A DNA stretch of 44,398 nt, from assembly GCA_963643985.1 (NCBI GenBank), contig CAVINP010000007.1, positions 1 through 44,398 of the forward strand. Reading direction: 5' to 3'. Below are positions 26,297 to 35,829 of this stretch, piece by piece. Every line of letters starts with the position of its first letter. Positions within the stretch are counted from its first letter, which is position 1. The notes beneath the pieces were generated by a model that saw only the letters and a program-made list of their open reading frames with translations, made no database searches and was not told the origin of the DNA. The stretch is from SFTH01 sp963643985 (GTDB lineage: Bacteria > Bacillota > Clostridia > Christensenellales > Aristaeellaceae). The position numbers and the translations under genes were made by a program.

Positions 26297-27130
26297 TCAA
26301 GACGGCATTCTGTTGTCGATGAATGCCTGTATCATCGTATTGGTCAGACTGGCGTGGTTCGTGGGCGCTTCAAAATCGCCTCGGTGGTACCAGCCGGCCA
26401 GGGACAGTTCCTGCGCGTCCATGTGGATTTCGGCATCCCCGTCCAGATCCGCAAAGTAGCCCAGCAGCAGGTCAGCATCGATGCCCCAGGGCTGCGTGGC
26501 AAAGTAGCGTATGTTCTTCACGTGCAGTCCCGTCTCTTCAAAGACTTCGCGCTCCACCGTCTCCTCGGCGGTTTCGCCGATCTCGGTAAAGCCTGCCACC
26601 AGCGCATAGTTTTTGTAGCTGCGCCCGGCGTACTTGGTCAGAAGAATTCTGTCGCCGTCCACCACGGCCGCAATGATTGCGGGGCAGATCTTCGGGAAAA
26701 TCTGATTGCCGCAGACGGGGCAAAAGAGCATGCGCAATTTGGCATCGTGCAGCGTTCTTTGGCCGCAGCGCCCGCAGAAGCGGTTGTCCCTGTACCAGTT
26801 GTACAGATGCCAGCCCGTCATTTCGGCATAGACGGCATCGCGCGGTTCGAGCAGGCGGTGGCTGCGCGTGTTGTCAAACATGAAGCCCTCCGGCAGCGGC
26901 GCGTCCTCGCGCAGGTTTGCCAGAAAATAGTGCGTGTCGTCCACGCTGAAGAGATACTGCTCGCCCGTCAGGTTATCTCCGAAGAGACTCCTCTCCGGCA
27001 GCACGATTCTGTCCTCACGGCGCGACACGAGCGCGTCCCGACCGCGAAAGATCAGCACTTTCGCATCGTCTGTGATCGGACAGGGTTTGTATTGATTGTC
27101 CAGGTGCTTGGGCTTAATATCCTGTATCAT
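26297..27130 (-). CDS. nudC: NADH pyrophosphatase/RNA-decapping Nudix hydrolase
   Basis: NudC hydrolyses NAD(H) and removes NAD caps from RNA. The 277 residues carry the family's four-Cys zinc ribbon (FCGRCG and FCPVCG), then a Nudix box starting at GFTEIGETAEETVE and finishing REVFEETGL, then TQPWGIDADLLL at the place of the family's SQPWPFP motif, so that motif is divergent. The ATG at 27130 follows GAAGGGG at 9 nt; an earlier in-frame ATG (27151) lies deeper in the FHA gene. It overlaps the FHA gene by 17 bp. Its place between FHA and SEDS genes is unusual for a wall operon. Confidence 0.9.
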   Translation of the reverse strand: MIQDIKPKHLDNQYKPCPITDDAKVLIFRGRDALVSRREDRIVLPERSLFGDNLTGEQYLFSVDDTHYFLANLREDAPLPEGFMFDNTRSHRLLEPRDAVYAEMTGWHLYNWYRDNRFCGRCGQRTLHDAKLRMLFCPVCGNQIFPKICPAIIAAVVDGDRILLTKYAGRSYKNYALVAGFTEIGETAEETVEREVFEETGLHVKNIRYFATQPWGIDADLLLGYFADLDGDAEIHMDAQELSLAGWYHRGDFEAPTNHASLTNTMIQAFIDNRMPS

Positions 27131-27773
27131 AGGGATCATCCCCTTCGTCATTGTTTGTGCCGGTTCCTACGCGGCTGGCCGGATTGCTCAGGAACATATC
27201 GTCCGGATTATCGGCGGCTGTTGTGTCAAAGATGTCATCGGGAGTTTCACGCTCCCGGTCCCTGTTGCGGACGGCCTCGCGGCGGTGCAGCGCGGGACGC
27301 TTCATTTCGCCCGGCATCTCATCGGCATTGCTTAGCACCAGCATCAGCCTGATGCGGCCGACGATGATGCAGTCACCGTCGGAAAGCGTGATTTCGCGCA
27401 CGCTCGTGCCCAAATCGTCATAGATGCGTGCGGCGGCGTGACGGCGCACGAACAGCCCGTCATCCGTCATCTGATAGAAGGCATGACGCGCCTTGATGCC
27501 GGGATGGCGCAAGCGGATGTCCGCACGGCGCGACGAGCCGATGGTGCCCTCCAGCGTGAGCGGATAGCGCATGCCCGATTTTACGCGCTCGTTGCCGTCC
27601 ACCACCAGCATTTCACCGATGATACCCGTCTGCGGCGAGAGCCTGCGCAGTTTGCGTGCACGGCGGCTGTCCACGGCGGTGATGCGTGCAGCCCGGATCA
27701 CGATCAGCACCATTATCGCGGCAAAGACATAGCGCATGCCCAGTGCCAGCAATTCATACATGTTCGTGCTCAC
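27114..27773 (-). CDS. Membrane-anchored FHA-domain protein
   Basis: The 219 residues have one N-terminal membrane helix (about 7-27), a short basic linker, an FHA domain at about 70-150 (TLEGTIGSSRRADIRL, then HPGIKARHAF; GSSR and the SxxH-like ARH contact phosphothreonine), and a disordered acidic C-terminus with DDIFD and DDMFL repeats. FHA domains bind phosphothreonine. FHA genes beside SEDS and PBP genes are a known arrangement linking Ser/Thr kinases with wall synthesis. The GTG at 27773 is chosen because AGGAGG lies 7 nt upstream; the ATG at 27803 precedes that site. No kinase gene is within the window. Confidence 0.85.
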   Translation of the reverse strand: MSTNMYELLALGMRYVFAAIMVLIVIRAARITAVDSRRARKLRRLSPQTGIIGEMLVVDGNERVKSGMRYPLTLEGTIGSSRRADIRLRHPGIKARHAFYQMTDDGLFVRRHAAARIYDDLGTSVREITLSDGDCIIVGRIRLMLVLSNADEMPGEMKRPALHRREAVRNRDRERETPDDIFDTTAADNPDDMFLSNPASRVGTGTNNDEGDDPYDTGY

Positions 27774-27807
27774 GCGGCGCACCTCCTGCACATTGTATAT
27801 CAACTAA

Positions 27808-27836
27808 ATTATACGCCCGATTTTGACTTCATGCAA
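27808..27836 (-). promoter_or_regulatory. Promoter of the FHA-NudC-SEDS-PBP-UvrC operon
   Basis: On the minus strand TTGCAT (27836-27831), 17 bp and TATAAT (27813-27808). The -10 is perfect and the -35 weak. Confidence 0.6.
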
Positions 27837-27938
27837 GCCAAACGGCGATCGCCGCATTTAAAGGACAACTTTTGTACATTTTCCGATACAATCGGACTGA
27901 AAATGTCTTTTTTCGTGCAAATCCCGAGCGGGAAAGCA

Positions 27939-27947
27939 TGATATAAT
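27939..27947 (+). promoter_or_regulatory. Extended -10 promoter of the TauE/SafE gene
   Basis: TGATATAAT matches an extended -10 (TGnTATAAT). No good -35 was seen. It lies about 40 bp before the start codon. Confidence 0.55.
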
Positions 27948-27985
27948 GGTAGTGTGTGGGACTATGTGTATCGGAGGGTTTGAAG

Positions 27986-28741
27986 ATGCAACTGACGGCC
28001 GAAATGTATCTGATTGTTTTACCACTGGTGTTCCTGGCGGCGGTGATCGATTCCATCGGCGGCGGCGGCGGACTGATTTCCCTGCCGGCGTACACTCTGG
28101 CCGGGCTGGACTACGGCCATGCCAGCGGCTGCAACAAATTCTCGGCATGCTTCGGCACACTGGCCTCCACCATCAAGTTTGCCCGCAGCGGCAAGATACT
28201 CTGGCTGCCCGCACTTCTGGCGGCGGCAACCGCGCTGCTCGGCTCCTGGCTGGGAACGCGCGTGTCGATGTTGCTCAGCACGCAGTTTATGAACTGGTTC
28301 ATGCTCATCGCCGTGCCGGTGGTGGGCGCACTGGTTGCGCTGAAAAAGAATGTCGAAACCGAATCCAAGCCGCTCACGGGCGGTCGCAAGGCGCTCTGCC
28401 TGCTCGTTGGGCTGATCATCGGCTTCTACGACGGTTTCTTCGGCCCGGGCACGGGGACGTTTCTGATACTGCTCTTCACGTCCATGACCGGCATGGACAT
28501 GGTCACGGCCTCGGCCACAGCCAAGCCCGTCAACCTTGCCAGCAACATTTCCTCGCTGATCACGCGCCTGCTCGCAGGTCAGGTGATATTCGCACTGGCT
28601 GTCCCGGCGATGGTGCTGAGCGTGCTCGGCAATCAGCTGGGTACGCATCTGGCGCTCAAGCGCGGCGCAAAATTCATTCGCTACGTCATGCTGGGCGTAC
28701 TGCTGCTGCTGACGGTGAAGCTCGCGGTGGATCTGTTCTGA
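27986..28741 (+). CDS. TauE/SafE family membrane permease
   Basis: This is an anion exporter/permease of the sulfite, sulfonate or organic acid type, by family. The 251 residues have about 8 membrane helices in two repeats. The repeat signatures are AAVIDSIGGGGGLISLPAYT at the start and IGFYDGFFGPGTGTFL in the second half. The ATG at 27986 follows CGGAGGG; the frame open to 27956 precedes that site. It is a single gene; the substrate cannot be inferred. Confidence 0.92.
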   Translation: MQLTAEMYLIVLPLVFLAAVIDSIGGGGGLISLPAYTLAGLDYGHASGCNKFSACFGTLASTIKFARSGKILWLPALLAAATALLGSWLGTRVSMLLSTQFMNWFMLIAVPVVGALVALKKNVETESKPLTGGRKALCLLVGLIIGFYDGFFGPGTGTFLILLFTSMTGMDMVTASATAKPVNLASNISSLITRLLAGQVIFALAVPAMVLSVLGNQLGTHLALKRGAKFIRYVMLGVLLLLTVKLAVDLF

Positions 28742-28762
28742 AGAACGCTTCGGATACGGGCG

Positions 28763-28852
28763 CTGACCCTCCGGCCAAATCTCCCTTTCGGGATAGCCAA
28801 GCCCTTGCCGCCCCTGAAAGGGGAGGGGGACCGCGTGAGCGGTGGAGGGGTT
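28763..28852 (+). repeat. Dispersed hairpin-rich repeat, copy 4
   Basis: The tail AAGGGGAGGGGGACCGCGTG is followed by AGCGGTGGAGGGG, with a head AAATCTCCCTTTCGGGATAG and GCCAAGCCC shared with copy 1. It lies between the TauE gene and the SpoIID gene, just upstream of the latter's ribosome binding site. Confidence 0.75.
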
Positions 28853-28880
28853 TTATTCGGAGGATTGAAGAGGATTGAAT

Positions 28881-30713
28881 ATGAAAAACAAGCTCTTGAA
28901 ACTGACATCTCTGGCGCTTCTCTCGGCGTTGAGCCTGTCCTCTGCGCTGGCTGTGCCGATTGACCCGGCCTTCGGCATCGGCACGGCAAGCGGATCGGAT
29001 GTCAGCCTGCCGGAGACGACACCCGCACCGGATGAGACGGCGGACATTGACCTCTCTTCCAAGTCGGATGACGGCGTGATTCGCGTGTACCTGAAATCGA
29101 TCGCCGGCAATGCCAACCTGACGCTGACGCTGGGCGGCCTCTACACCATCGGCGAGGATGCGTCCCTGCGCTTTGAACAGGGCACGCAGGTCATCGTGTC
29201 GGCGGCATCGGACAGAATGTATCTCTCGGTCGGCGGCCTGACGATGGACATGGGCACGTCCTTCACCCTTGCGAGAAAGGCCTGCGACGGCGACAACGGC
29301 ATGATCATCGCCGAGACGGGGCGCGAGACGCTCTATCCCGGTGACCTGACCCTGTCAGTGGATGAGGGCGGCGGTGTGCGTGCGGTGCTGAGCATCAACA
29401 TGGAGGACTACCTCTGCGGCGTGGTCGCCTACGAGATGAGCGATTCCTGGCCGATCGAGGCCCTGAAGGCGCAGAGCGTGGCGGCACGGACTTATGCCAT
29501 GAAGAAGAAGGCCACCTCAAAGGACCGGGACTACGACGTGGTGGACACCACGGGCGATCAGGTGTTCAAGGGCGTGGACGATACCTATACCGGCGTCATC
29601 AGTGCGGTTCAGGCCACAAACGGCGTGGTGGGCATGTACAACGGCAGCTACGCCGACTGCTACTATACGGCCAGCAACGGCGGCATCATCGCGCTGCCCT
29701 CGGACGTGTGGGAGACCGACGGCGACTACGGCTATCTTGAGCGCAAGGAAGACCCTTACGATCTGGCCAACCCGAACAGCATGGTCAGCGGCGTGACCTT
29801 TGACTTTGACGCGGAAAACTGCCCCGAGCTTCAGACCATGCTCAACGAGGCGCTCGCGGCGGCTGCACCGGACTACGAGGATATTCAGCTTGAAGAGATC
29901 GTGTCGATTAAGCCCGCGGACGAGTCACCCGAAGGCTCGGGCATGTATCGCACGCTGAACTTTGAACTGTCCGCCAGCGCACTGGTCGAGAGATACGTGG
30001 CGACGGATGCGGACGTGGGTGCGCCTCGGGAGCGCGGCGAGAACGATTACGGCAATCTGGCACTCTATGCCATCGACTACCTGCGCCGCATCGCAAGCGG
30101 CAGCGCCTACGAGATTGCCAAGGTGCGCGAGACGCTTGAGGAGACCTTCACGGTTTCGCTCTCGGTCTACGATCAGATCAAGGACGGTCTGGGCCTTGGA
30201 CTCAATGCTGCCGACTATGAGCTGGTGACGGTTGAATCGACGCTGACCGACTTCACCATACAGTTCAGGCGCTTCGGCCACGGCGTGGGCATGAGCCAGC
30301 GCGGTGCGCAGCGCATGGCGGGCGTCGAAAACAAGACCTGGCGCGACATACTTGCATTCTACTATCCGGGCATGGAGCTTCAGAAGATCCTCTGGGACAC
30401 GCCCGAGCTTGAGACGCTCGAGGCCCTGCCCGACGGCATCGGTGTGGCCTATACCGAGCCGACACCCACACCGACCCCGGCACCGCTGCCGGAGCTGGTG
30501 GGCGGTCAGTACTATGCCACGGTACAGCTGGGTGACGTGTCCTCCACAATGAACGTGCGCGAACAGCCGAGCACGCAGTCGAAGATCGTGGCCACAGCCG
30601 AGAACGGACGGCGGCTGATTGTCTGTTCCGAACCGGATGCAGACGGCTGGGTCGCGGTCATGACGGCGGAATTTTCGGGCTATGCAAAGCTTGAATATCT
30701 GGAGAAGGAATGA
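28881..30713 (+). CDS. Secreted SpoIID/LytB-domain protein with C-terminal SH3-like domain
   Basis: The 610 residues start with a signal peptide (site after SSALA). The SpoIID domain spans about 170-500, with MEDYLCGVVAYEMSDSWPIE, ALKAQSVAARTYAM and the C-terminal RFGHGVGMSQRGAQRMA. A TPTPTPAP linker leads to an SH3b-like domain at about 545-608 with STMNVREQPSTQSKIV. SpoIID-type enzymes are lytic transglycosylases on denuded glycan, in sporulation or otherwise. The ATG at 28881 follows AGAGGA at 6 nt; the TTG at 28875 overlaps that region. Its stop overlaps the ATG of the caspase-like gene (ATGA), so the two are coupled. The 28741-28880 gap holds repeat copy 4. Confidence 0.92.
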   Translation: MKNKLLKLTSLALLSALSLSSALAVPIDPAFGIGTASGSDVSLPETTPAPDETADIDLSSKSDDGVIRVYLKSIAGNANLTLTLGGLYTIGEDASLRFEQGTQVIVSAASDRMYLSVGGLTMDMGTSFTLARKACDGDNGMIIAETGRETLYPGDLTLSVDEGGGVRAVLSINMEDYLCGVVAYEMSDSWPIEALKAQSVAARTYAMKKKATSKDRDYDVVDTTGDQVFKGVDDTYTGVISAVQATNGVVGMYNGSYADCYYTASNGGIIALPSDVWETDGDYGYLERKEDPYDLANPNSMVSGVTFDFDAENCPELQTMLNEALAAAAPDYEDIQLEEIVSIKPADESPEGSGMYRTLNFELSASALVERYVATDADVGAPRERGENDYGNLALYAIDYLRRIASGSAYEIAKVRETLEETFTVSLSVYDQIKDGLGLGLNAADYELVTVESTLTDFTIQFRRFGHGVGMSQRGAQRMAGVENKTWRDILAFYYPGMELQKILWDTPELETLEALPDGIGVAYTEPTPTPTPAPLPELVGGQYYATVQLGDVSSTMNVREQPSTQSKIVATAENGRRLIVCSEPDADGWVAVMTAEFSGYAKLEYLEKE

Positions 30714-32686
30714 AAAACAGAATCTTTTGGGTGGGTCTGTGCACACTGTTGCTGGCAGGGCTTCTGTCCTGCGCATATGCGCTTGAACTGCCCGAAAATG
30801 AGACCATGGCGCGTATTCAGCTCAGCTCGGATCGCGTCATGTTCAGCTTTACCGCACCCGTCAACAGCGAGTACGCGCTTTGCGCATACAGCACGGGCGA
30901 GGATATGCACGCAACGGGCGAAATCCGCCACGCCGGCGAGATACTGGCCTCCGGTGACGGCACGGGTGAGATCTGCTCAGCGTGGCTGGTCGCAGGGGAA
31001 ACCTACGAGATCGGCGTATCCGGCAGCGGAAGCGCACTGATTGAGGTCGCACGCCTCGCACTGAGCCGCACAGCTTCCCGGCCGCTGACGCTGAGCGCCA
31101 ATGAATCCCGTCAGAAGATGATCGCCCGCGCGGGGGATGCGCACTGGTACGAATGTACCGCCGGGAAAAGCGGTACGCTGATGTTCTCCTGCGTGCCCGA
31201 GGACGATAATCTGGAACTGTGCGCCATGCTCTTTGACGGCAATAACCGGCTGATCGATGCCTTTGAAAGCCTGCCGGGCGGCGCATGTCTGCTCTATGCC
31301 GGAGCCGCCGCGGGCAGCACATACCGCCTGCGCATCTGGGCGACCGATTCCGGCACGGGCTTTTATACGCTGAAGCTCAATCAGGCCGAGACGGGCATTT
31401 ACGATGCGCTGAGCTTTTCCGAAGCAGAAATGACGCTGGCGCAGGGCAGCACGCTGCGCCTGTCCCGCAAGCTGACGGGTGAAGCGCTTTTGTGGGTGTC
31501 CGATGCGCCGAGTGTGGCGGGCATATCGCAGGACGGTGTGCTGACCGGCCTCTCGGAGGGGACGACCACCGTCACGGTTTACGGCATGAACTCTCAGGCG
31601 AGCTGCACCGTCACGGTCGAGCATGTGGCGCTGAAGGCACTGAGCGTGGTTTCAGGCAGCATTTCCGTCAACGTCGGCGATGAGGCGCAGATCTATCCCG
31701 TATTCACACCGGAGGATGCATCTCAGCGCAGCCTGCGCTATCTGACGGGGGATTCAAGCATTGCTACCGTGAACAGAAGCGGCGTTGTGAAGGGCGTGGG
31801 CGAAGGTGAGACGCAGATCACCCTGCTCAATTCGGACACGGGGCTCAAAGCCCGCGTCACGGTGACGGTCGGCCCCGCAGTGACGCACTATCGGGCACTG
31901 CTGGTCGGCGAGGAGAACTATCCGTTCAAGACCAACAGCAGGCGCGAAGGATCAGCCAATTCGGTAAATGCCATCGCGAATCTTTTGGGTACGGCCGAAT
32001 TTGACGGCGCGGTCTATCGGGTGCGCAGCGAAACCGACCTCTCCCGCGCGGAACTGATCGCCGCCATCCGTGAAACCTTTGCGGATGCGGGCGAGCGTGA
32101 TGTATCGCTTCTGTACATCACCTGCCACGGCAGTTATGAGGGCGACATGTCCTTTCTGGAACTGTCGGACGGTTCGACCCTGTCCGTGCGCGATCTGGAG
32201 CGCGAACTGCGCAAAATCCCCGGGCGCATCGTGGTGTTGCTCGACTGCTGCGGCAGCGGCGGTGCCATCGGCGCGGTTTCCGACCTGAGCGCACTGGCGC
32301 AGGGTGTGACGGGCGCGTTTTCATCATCCATACGCGGCAGCCGCTACGTTGTGCTCTGTTCCGCTGCCGCCGATGAGGATTCCTATCGTCTGGCGCTGAA
32401 TGCCGAGGCCGAGAGCGGCGTGATGGCGACCGTGTTTGCCAGATCGCTCTGTGACGGTGCGGGCTGGAACATCGACAAGGATACGCGAGGCACGATGAAC
32501 GCAGATGCCAACTATGACGGCGAGATCACCATGAGTGAGCTGTGCAGTTATATGCAAAAGCGCGTCAACTACTATCTGTCGCTGGCGGAAAAACTCACGG
32601 GCGGCTCGTATCGCCAGAGCGTGAGCATGTATCCCGAGATTTCAACGCTGACCGTGTTCAGGCGCGTGTCGGAGGAGGGGGAATAA
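30710..32686 (+). CDS. Secreted caspase-like (C14) protease with Ig-like domains and EF-hand-like loop
   Basis: The 658 residues begin with a signal peptide (site near AYA, residue 24). Residues about 30-225 look like two beta-sandwich (PPC-like) regions. Two bacterial Ig-like (BIG2) domains follow at about 235-303 and 309-388. The protease domain runs from about 392: catalytic H473 in YITCHGSYEGD and Cys in VVLLDCCGSGG (C514, by analogy with DSCHSG of metacaspases). A perfect EF-hand-type loop D599-x-N-x-D-G-x-I...E610 lies near the end of the protease domain. Metacaspases are often calcium dependent, so calcium control is a fair inference. Translation is coupled to the SpoIID gene. A strong terminator follows. 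Confidence 0.88.
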   Translation: MKNRIFWVGLCTLLLAGLLSCAYALELPENETMARIQLSSDRVMFSFTAPVNSEYALCAYSTGEDMHATGEIRHAGEILASGDGTGEICSAWLVAGETYEIGVSGSGSALIEVARLALSRTASRPLTLSANESRQKMIARAGDAHWYECTAGKSGTLMFSCVPEDDNLELCAMLFDGNNRLIDAFESLPGGACLLYAGAAAGSTYRLRIWATDSGTGFYTLKLNQAETGIYDALSFSEAEMTLAQGSTLRLSRKLTGEALLWVSDAPSVAGISQDGVLTGLSEGTTTVTVYGMNSQASCTVTVEHVALKALSVVSGSISVNVGDEAQIYPVFTPEDASQRSLRYLTGDSSIATVNRSGVVKGVGEGETQITLLNSDTGLKARVTVTVGPAVTHYRALLVGEENYPFKTNSRREGSANSVNAIANLLGTAEFDGAVYRVRSETDLSRAELIAAIRETFADAGERDVSLLYITCHGSYEGDMSFLELSDGSTLSVRDLERELRKIPGRIVVLLDCCGSGGAIGAVSDLSALAQGVTGAFSSSIRGSRYVVLCSAAADEDSYRLALNAEAESGVMATVFARSLCDGAGWNIDKDTRGTMNADANYDGEITMSELCSYMQKRVNYYLSLAEKLTGGSYRQSVSMYPEISTLTVFRRVSEEGE

Positions 32687-32722
32687 AAAGGCCGAAGCCG
32701 TTTTCAGCCGGCTTCGGCCTTT
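32687..32722. terminator. Bidirectional terminator between the caspase-like and helD genes
   Basis: AAAGGCCGAAGCCG (32687-32700) pairs perfectly with CGGCTTCGGCCTTT (32709-32722), with loop TTTTCAGC. Confidence 0.85.
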
Positions 32723-32747
32723 ACATCAGGAGTCAGAACTGATATGT

Positions 32748-35603
32748 TCAGACTTGAACGTGTGAGCTCAGAAACTCATCATTTGCATTTGCATCATCCT
32801 GCTTTATTAGCTCTGTGGAAAATTCATCCCGCACCACACAGAGCTGTTCCAATGCACGGGTGTACGAAATGTACTTCTCGTTATCAGACATCTGATCTGC
32901 AATGACAACAACGGCCTCAAATTCCAGACCCTTTGCAAGTTCTACGGATACAACCGAAATATTCTTGTCGTTTACTTCGTCCCATGATACAATTTTCCCT
33001 TGCAGCAGTGCGTGCAACAAATCATGAACGGCCTTCAATCCGTGATGATACACGACGGCAACCCTATATTCGGGATGCGTATTCTTAATGGTCTGCACCC
33101 AACGAATGGCATCTCGGGTATTCATTTGAACAACGGGTTCGCCTGTAACACCGATCGGATAGACCTCTGCCTCGAGCTCTGTATTGCAAAACTGCGTTAT
33201 TTCAAGTGTGTTTCTGTAATTCTCGTTGAGAACATATATATTGTCGCCGGTGATCTCAGCAATATCATCCCAGTCTGCTATGCTTTTGCTGGCATATATC
33301 GCTTGGTTGACATCTCCGTATAGATTGAAGACACATCTGTGACCAAGTACCCTGCGCAGCAGCCGGTATTCGACCACAGAAATATCCTGTGCCTCGTCAA
33401 TGTTGAGAAATCTGTCAGGGTTTAGCAACTGCGGATAGTACAGGGAACAGAACAGAAGCCTCAGATAGAGCTTGTGGCGGAAATTTGATCCTGAGTATTC
33501 CTGAGAATGCCTTTTGTAAACCGCAAGCAGATCCCGAAACAGTATATTTCTGGAAATCTCATTGAAATGAAGCTTTCGAAGCGCAACGAGACATGCATCG
33601 ATATAGCTTTTCTCGGCCTCATCAACATTGACGATATTCATCTTTGAAATACGATTGTTCAGACTCTCTTTTTCATTCAACAGCATTGTCAGATCCTTTG
33701 AACACTGTTTGATGCTGCTGCATTGGTTATCATAGGCGGAGAGCAGGTTAAAGCACTCCTTACGGACTGTGCTGTCCAACGCAACATGAATATCCAGTAT
33801 GTCCGACTGAGCAAGGCACTCGATGCACTTGTTCACCGCTTTGATGCGCACGTCGGTTGTACGCAAATTCTGCTCCGCAGACTTCAAAATGCTGAGCAGA
33901 TTATCGATTTTGTCGGAGAGAGTCTTTACGTTTTGAGACAGGTTGCTGTGCTGCTGCTGAGACTCACGAATCTGCGCGCCGATAAAATCGGACGATATCT
34001 TGGTAAACTGTTTCTTTTGCTCGGAAATCTGTTTTTTCAAGGCCCTGCGTTTACCAAAGTTGTATACGGGGAGCTTTGCATAATCCGCTTCGGCGCCGAA
34101 AATGGCATCGATCAAATCGCCGCACGTATTCCTGATCAGTTCACTGCATTTATCTTTCAGCTTGGAAAAACTGTCATAGTCGGTGTACGCAGAGATGTCT
34201 CCCGAAAACAGACGGGTTGTTCCAAATGCCTCCTCAAGGTCAGCTTGAGCTTGCTGCAGTTGTGGCCGCAGTTCACTGTATTGCCTGCGGTAGTCTTCGA
34301 CAAGACCATTCATTTGAATCCGACTTTGGGCATGAGCTTCAGCTTCCATGCGCAACCGGGCAAGAGTTTGGTTTCTGATGTTTTGCAGATCGCTTTGGGC
34401 CTTATCAAGCAGGTTTTTCTTGGATTTAATGTTGACATCGATGCTTTTCAGACGATTTTCGGCGTTTTCCCTTTCAAGTTCATATTTGTTCAATTCGGCA
34501 CTTATCTGCCGTATACCCTGTTCAAGGCTCAGGTAGGTATTTTGCATATGAACGGTTGTATCGGGATAGCTGAGCCTGAAATTTTGAAAAGTCTGCCGCA
34601 GGTGTCCTTCGTCCATTCCTTCCAGAACCTTTTGCCAATAACAATGGTAATGTGTCTCACATTCGAGCATATAGTTCGGTGAATAGATCTCCGAGAGCAA
34701 CTCCTGACTGAGGTTCAATTCACTGAGTACTTTGGTATTGGCGATATTGTTTCCGGTATAGCGGTTTATCAGCGAGGTATAGTATTCCACTACGGAATAA
34801 CGCTCGATTTCCGTAAGTCCCAACTCCGTACTGAGTGCATTGATGTGTGCGTCGAAGAAGCGATTGGGCGTAATGATTTTAACGCTGCTCAGAGACATAT
34901 CGCGGTTGTTGAATATCAGATAGGAGAGGCGATGCAGCATTATCATCGACTTGCCGGAGCCGGCACAGCCCTGCACAACAAAACTCTCAACGAGCGGACG
35001 ACGGATAATGTCGTTCTGATTGCTTTGAATGGTCTTGATAATATTCGTAAGGCGGTAATGACGGCGCTTGTCCCGAAGCACTGTCAGAAGGAAGGGGTCA
35101 ATTACATCACCCTCCAGTGAGACGGTTTCACCGTCGAATTCGGTTTTGTAGCTGATCAATGCAGCGTTGACAACCTGAAGTGCACGTCGCAGCGTCAGAA
35201 CATAGTCAATATTGTTGATATGAAATGTCTTTTGATTGCGGGCATAATAGCAGGCACCGACCGGCGAACGTCAATCTGTGACGATGCCGTCGGCTTTGTC
35301 CCAGATACCTTCCTGACCGATATAATATGTTTCAGCCTCATCCAAATCCTCAGCGACCAGATCAAGACGGCCAAAGTAAGGGGAAGCCTGATATGAGCGA
35401 TATTGCCTGGCACGGTCTAAGGAATAATCACGTAGACGCATGGCATCCTGCTTTCTGCCGAGATCTTCATAATCAATGACAAAAGAGTCGGAAACATCTT
35501 TTTGAAATTTACAGGCATCCTTTTCATGACGGGATACAATGGCGGCTATTCTGGCCTCCACACGTGCAAGATTATGCTGCTCTTCCTGAAATACTGTATC
35601 CAT
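32748..35603 (-). pseudogene. helD: HelD-like UvrD-family helicase interrupted by one in-frame TGA
   Basis: HelD proteins rescue stalled RNA polymerase with ATP-driven arms. The frame from the ATG at 35603 (AGGA site upstream) spans 951 codons and is open except for TGA at 35271-35273, codon 111. Around it the sequence reads YYIGQEGIWDKADGIVTD, stop, RSPVGACYYARN. HelD proteins have DWRAP or DWRSP here, so the stop replaces the conserved Trp by a single base (TGG to TGA). Downstream parts are intact: Walker A QGCAGSGKS near 212, a long coiled-coil insert at about 360-640, NIDEAQD, YGDVNQAIY, NENYRNT and AKGLEFEAVVV. The gene is AT-rich relative to neighbours. It may be dead, read through, or an assembly or sequencing error; a TTG at 35159 could start a truncated product. 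Confidence 0.8.
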
Positions 35604-35681
35604 GTTTATGTTCCTCGATATAGTACGTCTCCAACTTTATAACTCAGATAAAATTGCTGATTATTAACAACTTCTGTTATT

Positions 35682-35710
35682 ATTTTACACGATTGACATC
35701 GAAATTGCAA
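35682..35710 (-). promoter_or_regulatory. helD promoter
   Basis: On the minus strand TTGCAA (35710-35705), 17 bp and TAAAAT (35687-35682), about 80 bp before the ATG. Confidence 0.5.
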
Positions 35711-35771
35711 GCATAAACAAACTGAAAACAGGTGCGTATGTCGTTCATGTCACGTATTTGTGCGTTTTTGC

Positions 35772-35799
35772 TTGACATCCGGACACAATTTGTTAAAAT
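35772..35799 (+). promoter_or_regulatory. Promoter of the ferredoxin-domain gene cluster
   Basis: TTGACA (35772-35777), 16 bp and TAAAAT (35794-35799), about 30 bp before the ATG at 35830. Confidence 0.7.
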
Positions 35800-35829
35800 A
35801 GAATCAGATGAATACGGGAGGTTGGCAAC

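Noticed and set aside
23572..26322. 916-codon plus-strand open frame opposite the PBP and SEDS genes
   Set aside because: His/Gln/Ala/Arg-rich mirror translation spanning two real genes, with no motif.
35262..35282. TGA read as Trp (genetic code 4)
   Set aside because: Many genes in the window end in TGA, including ATGA overlaps (uvrC, ispE, caspase-like gene). Recoding genome-wide would fuse neighbours.
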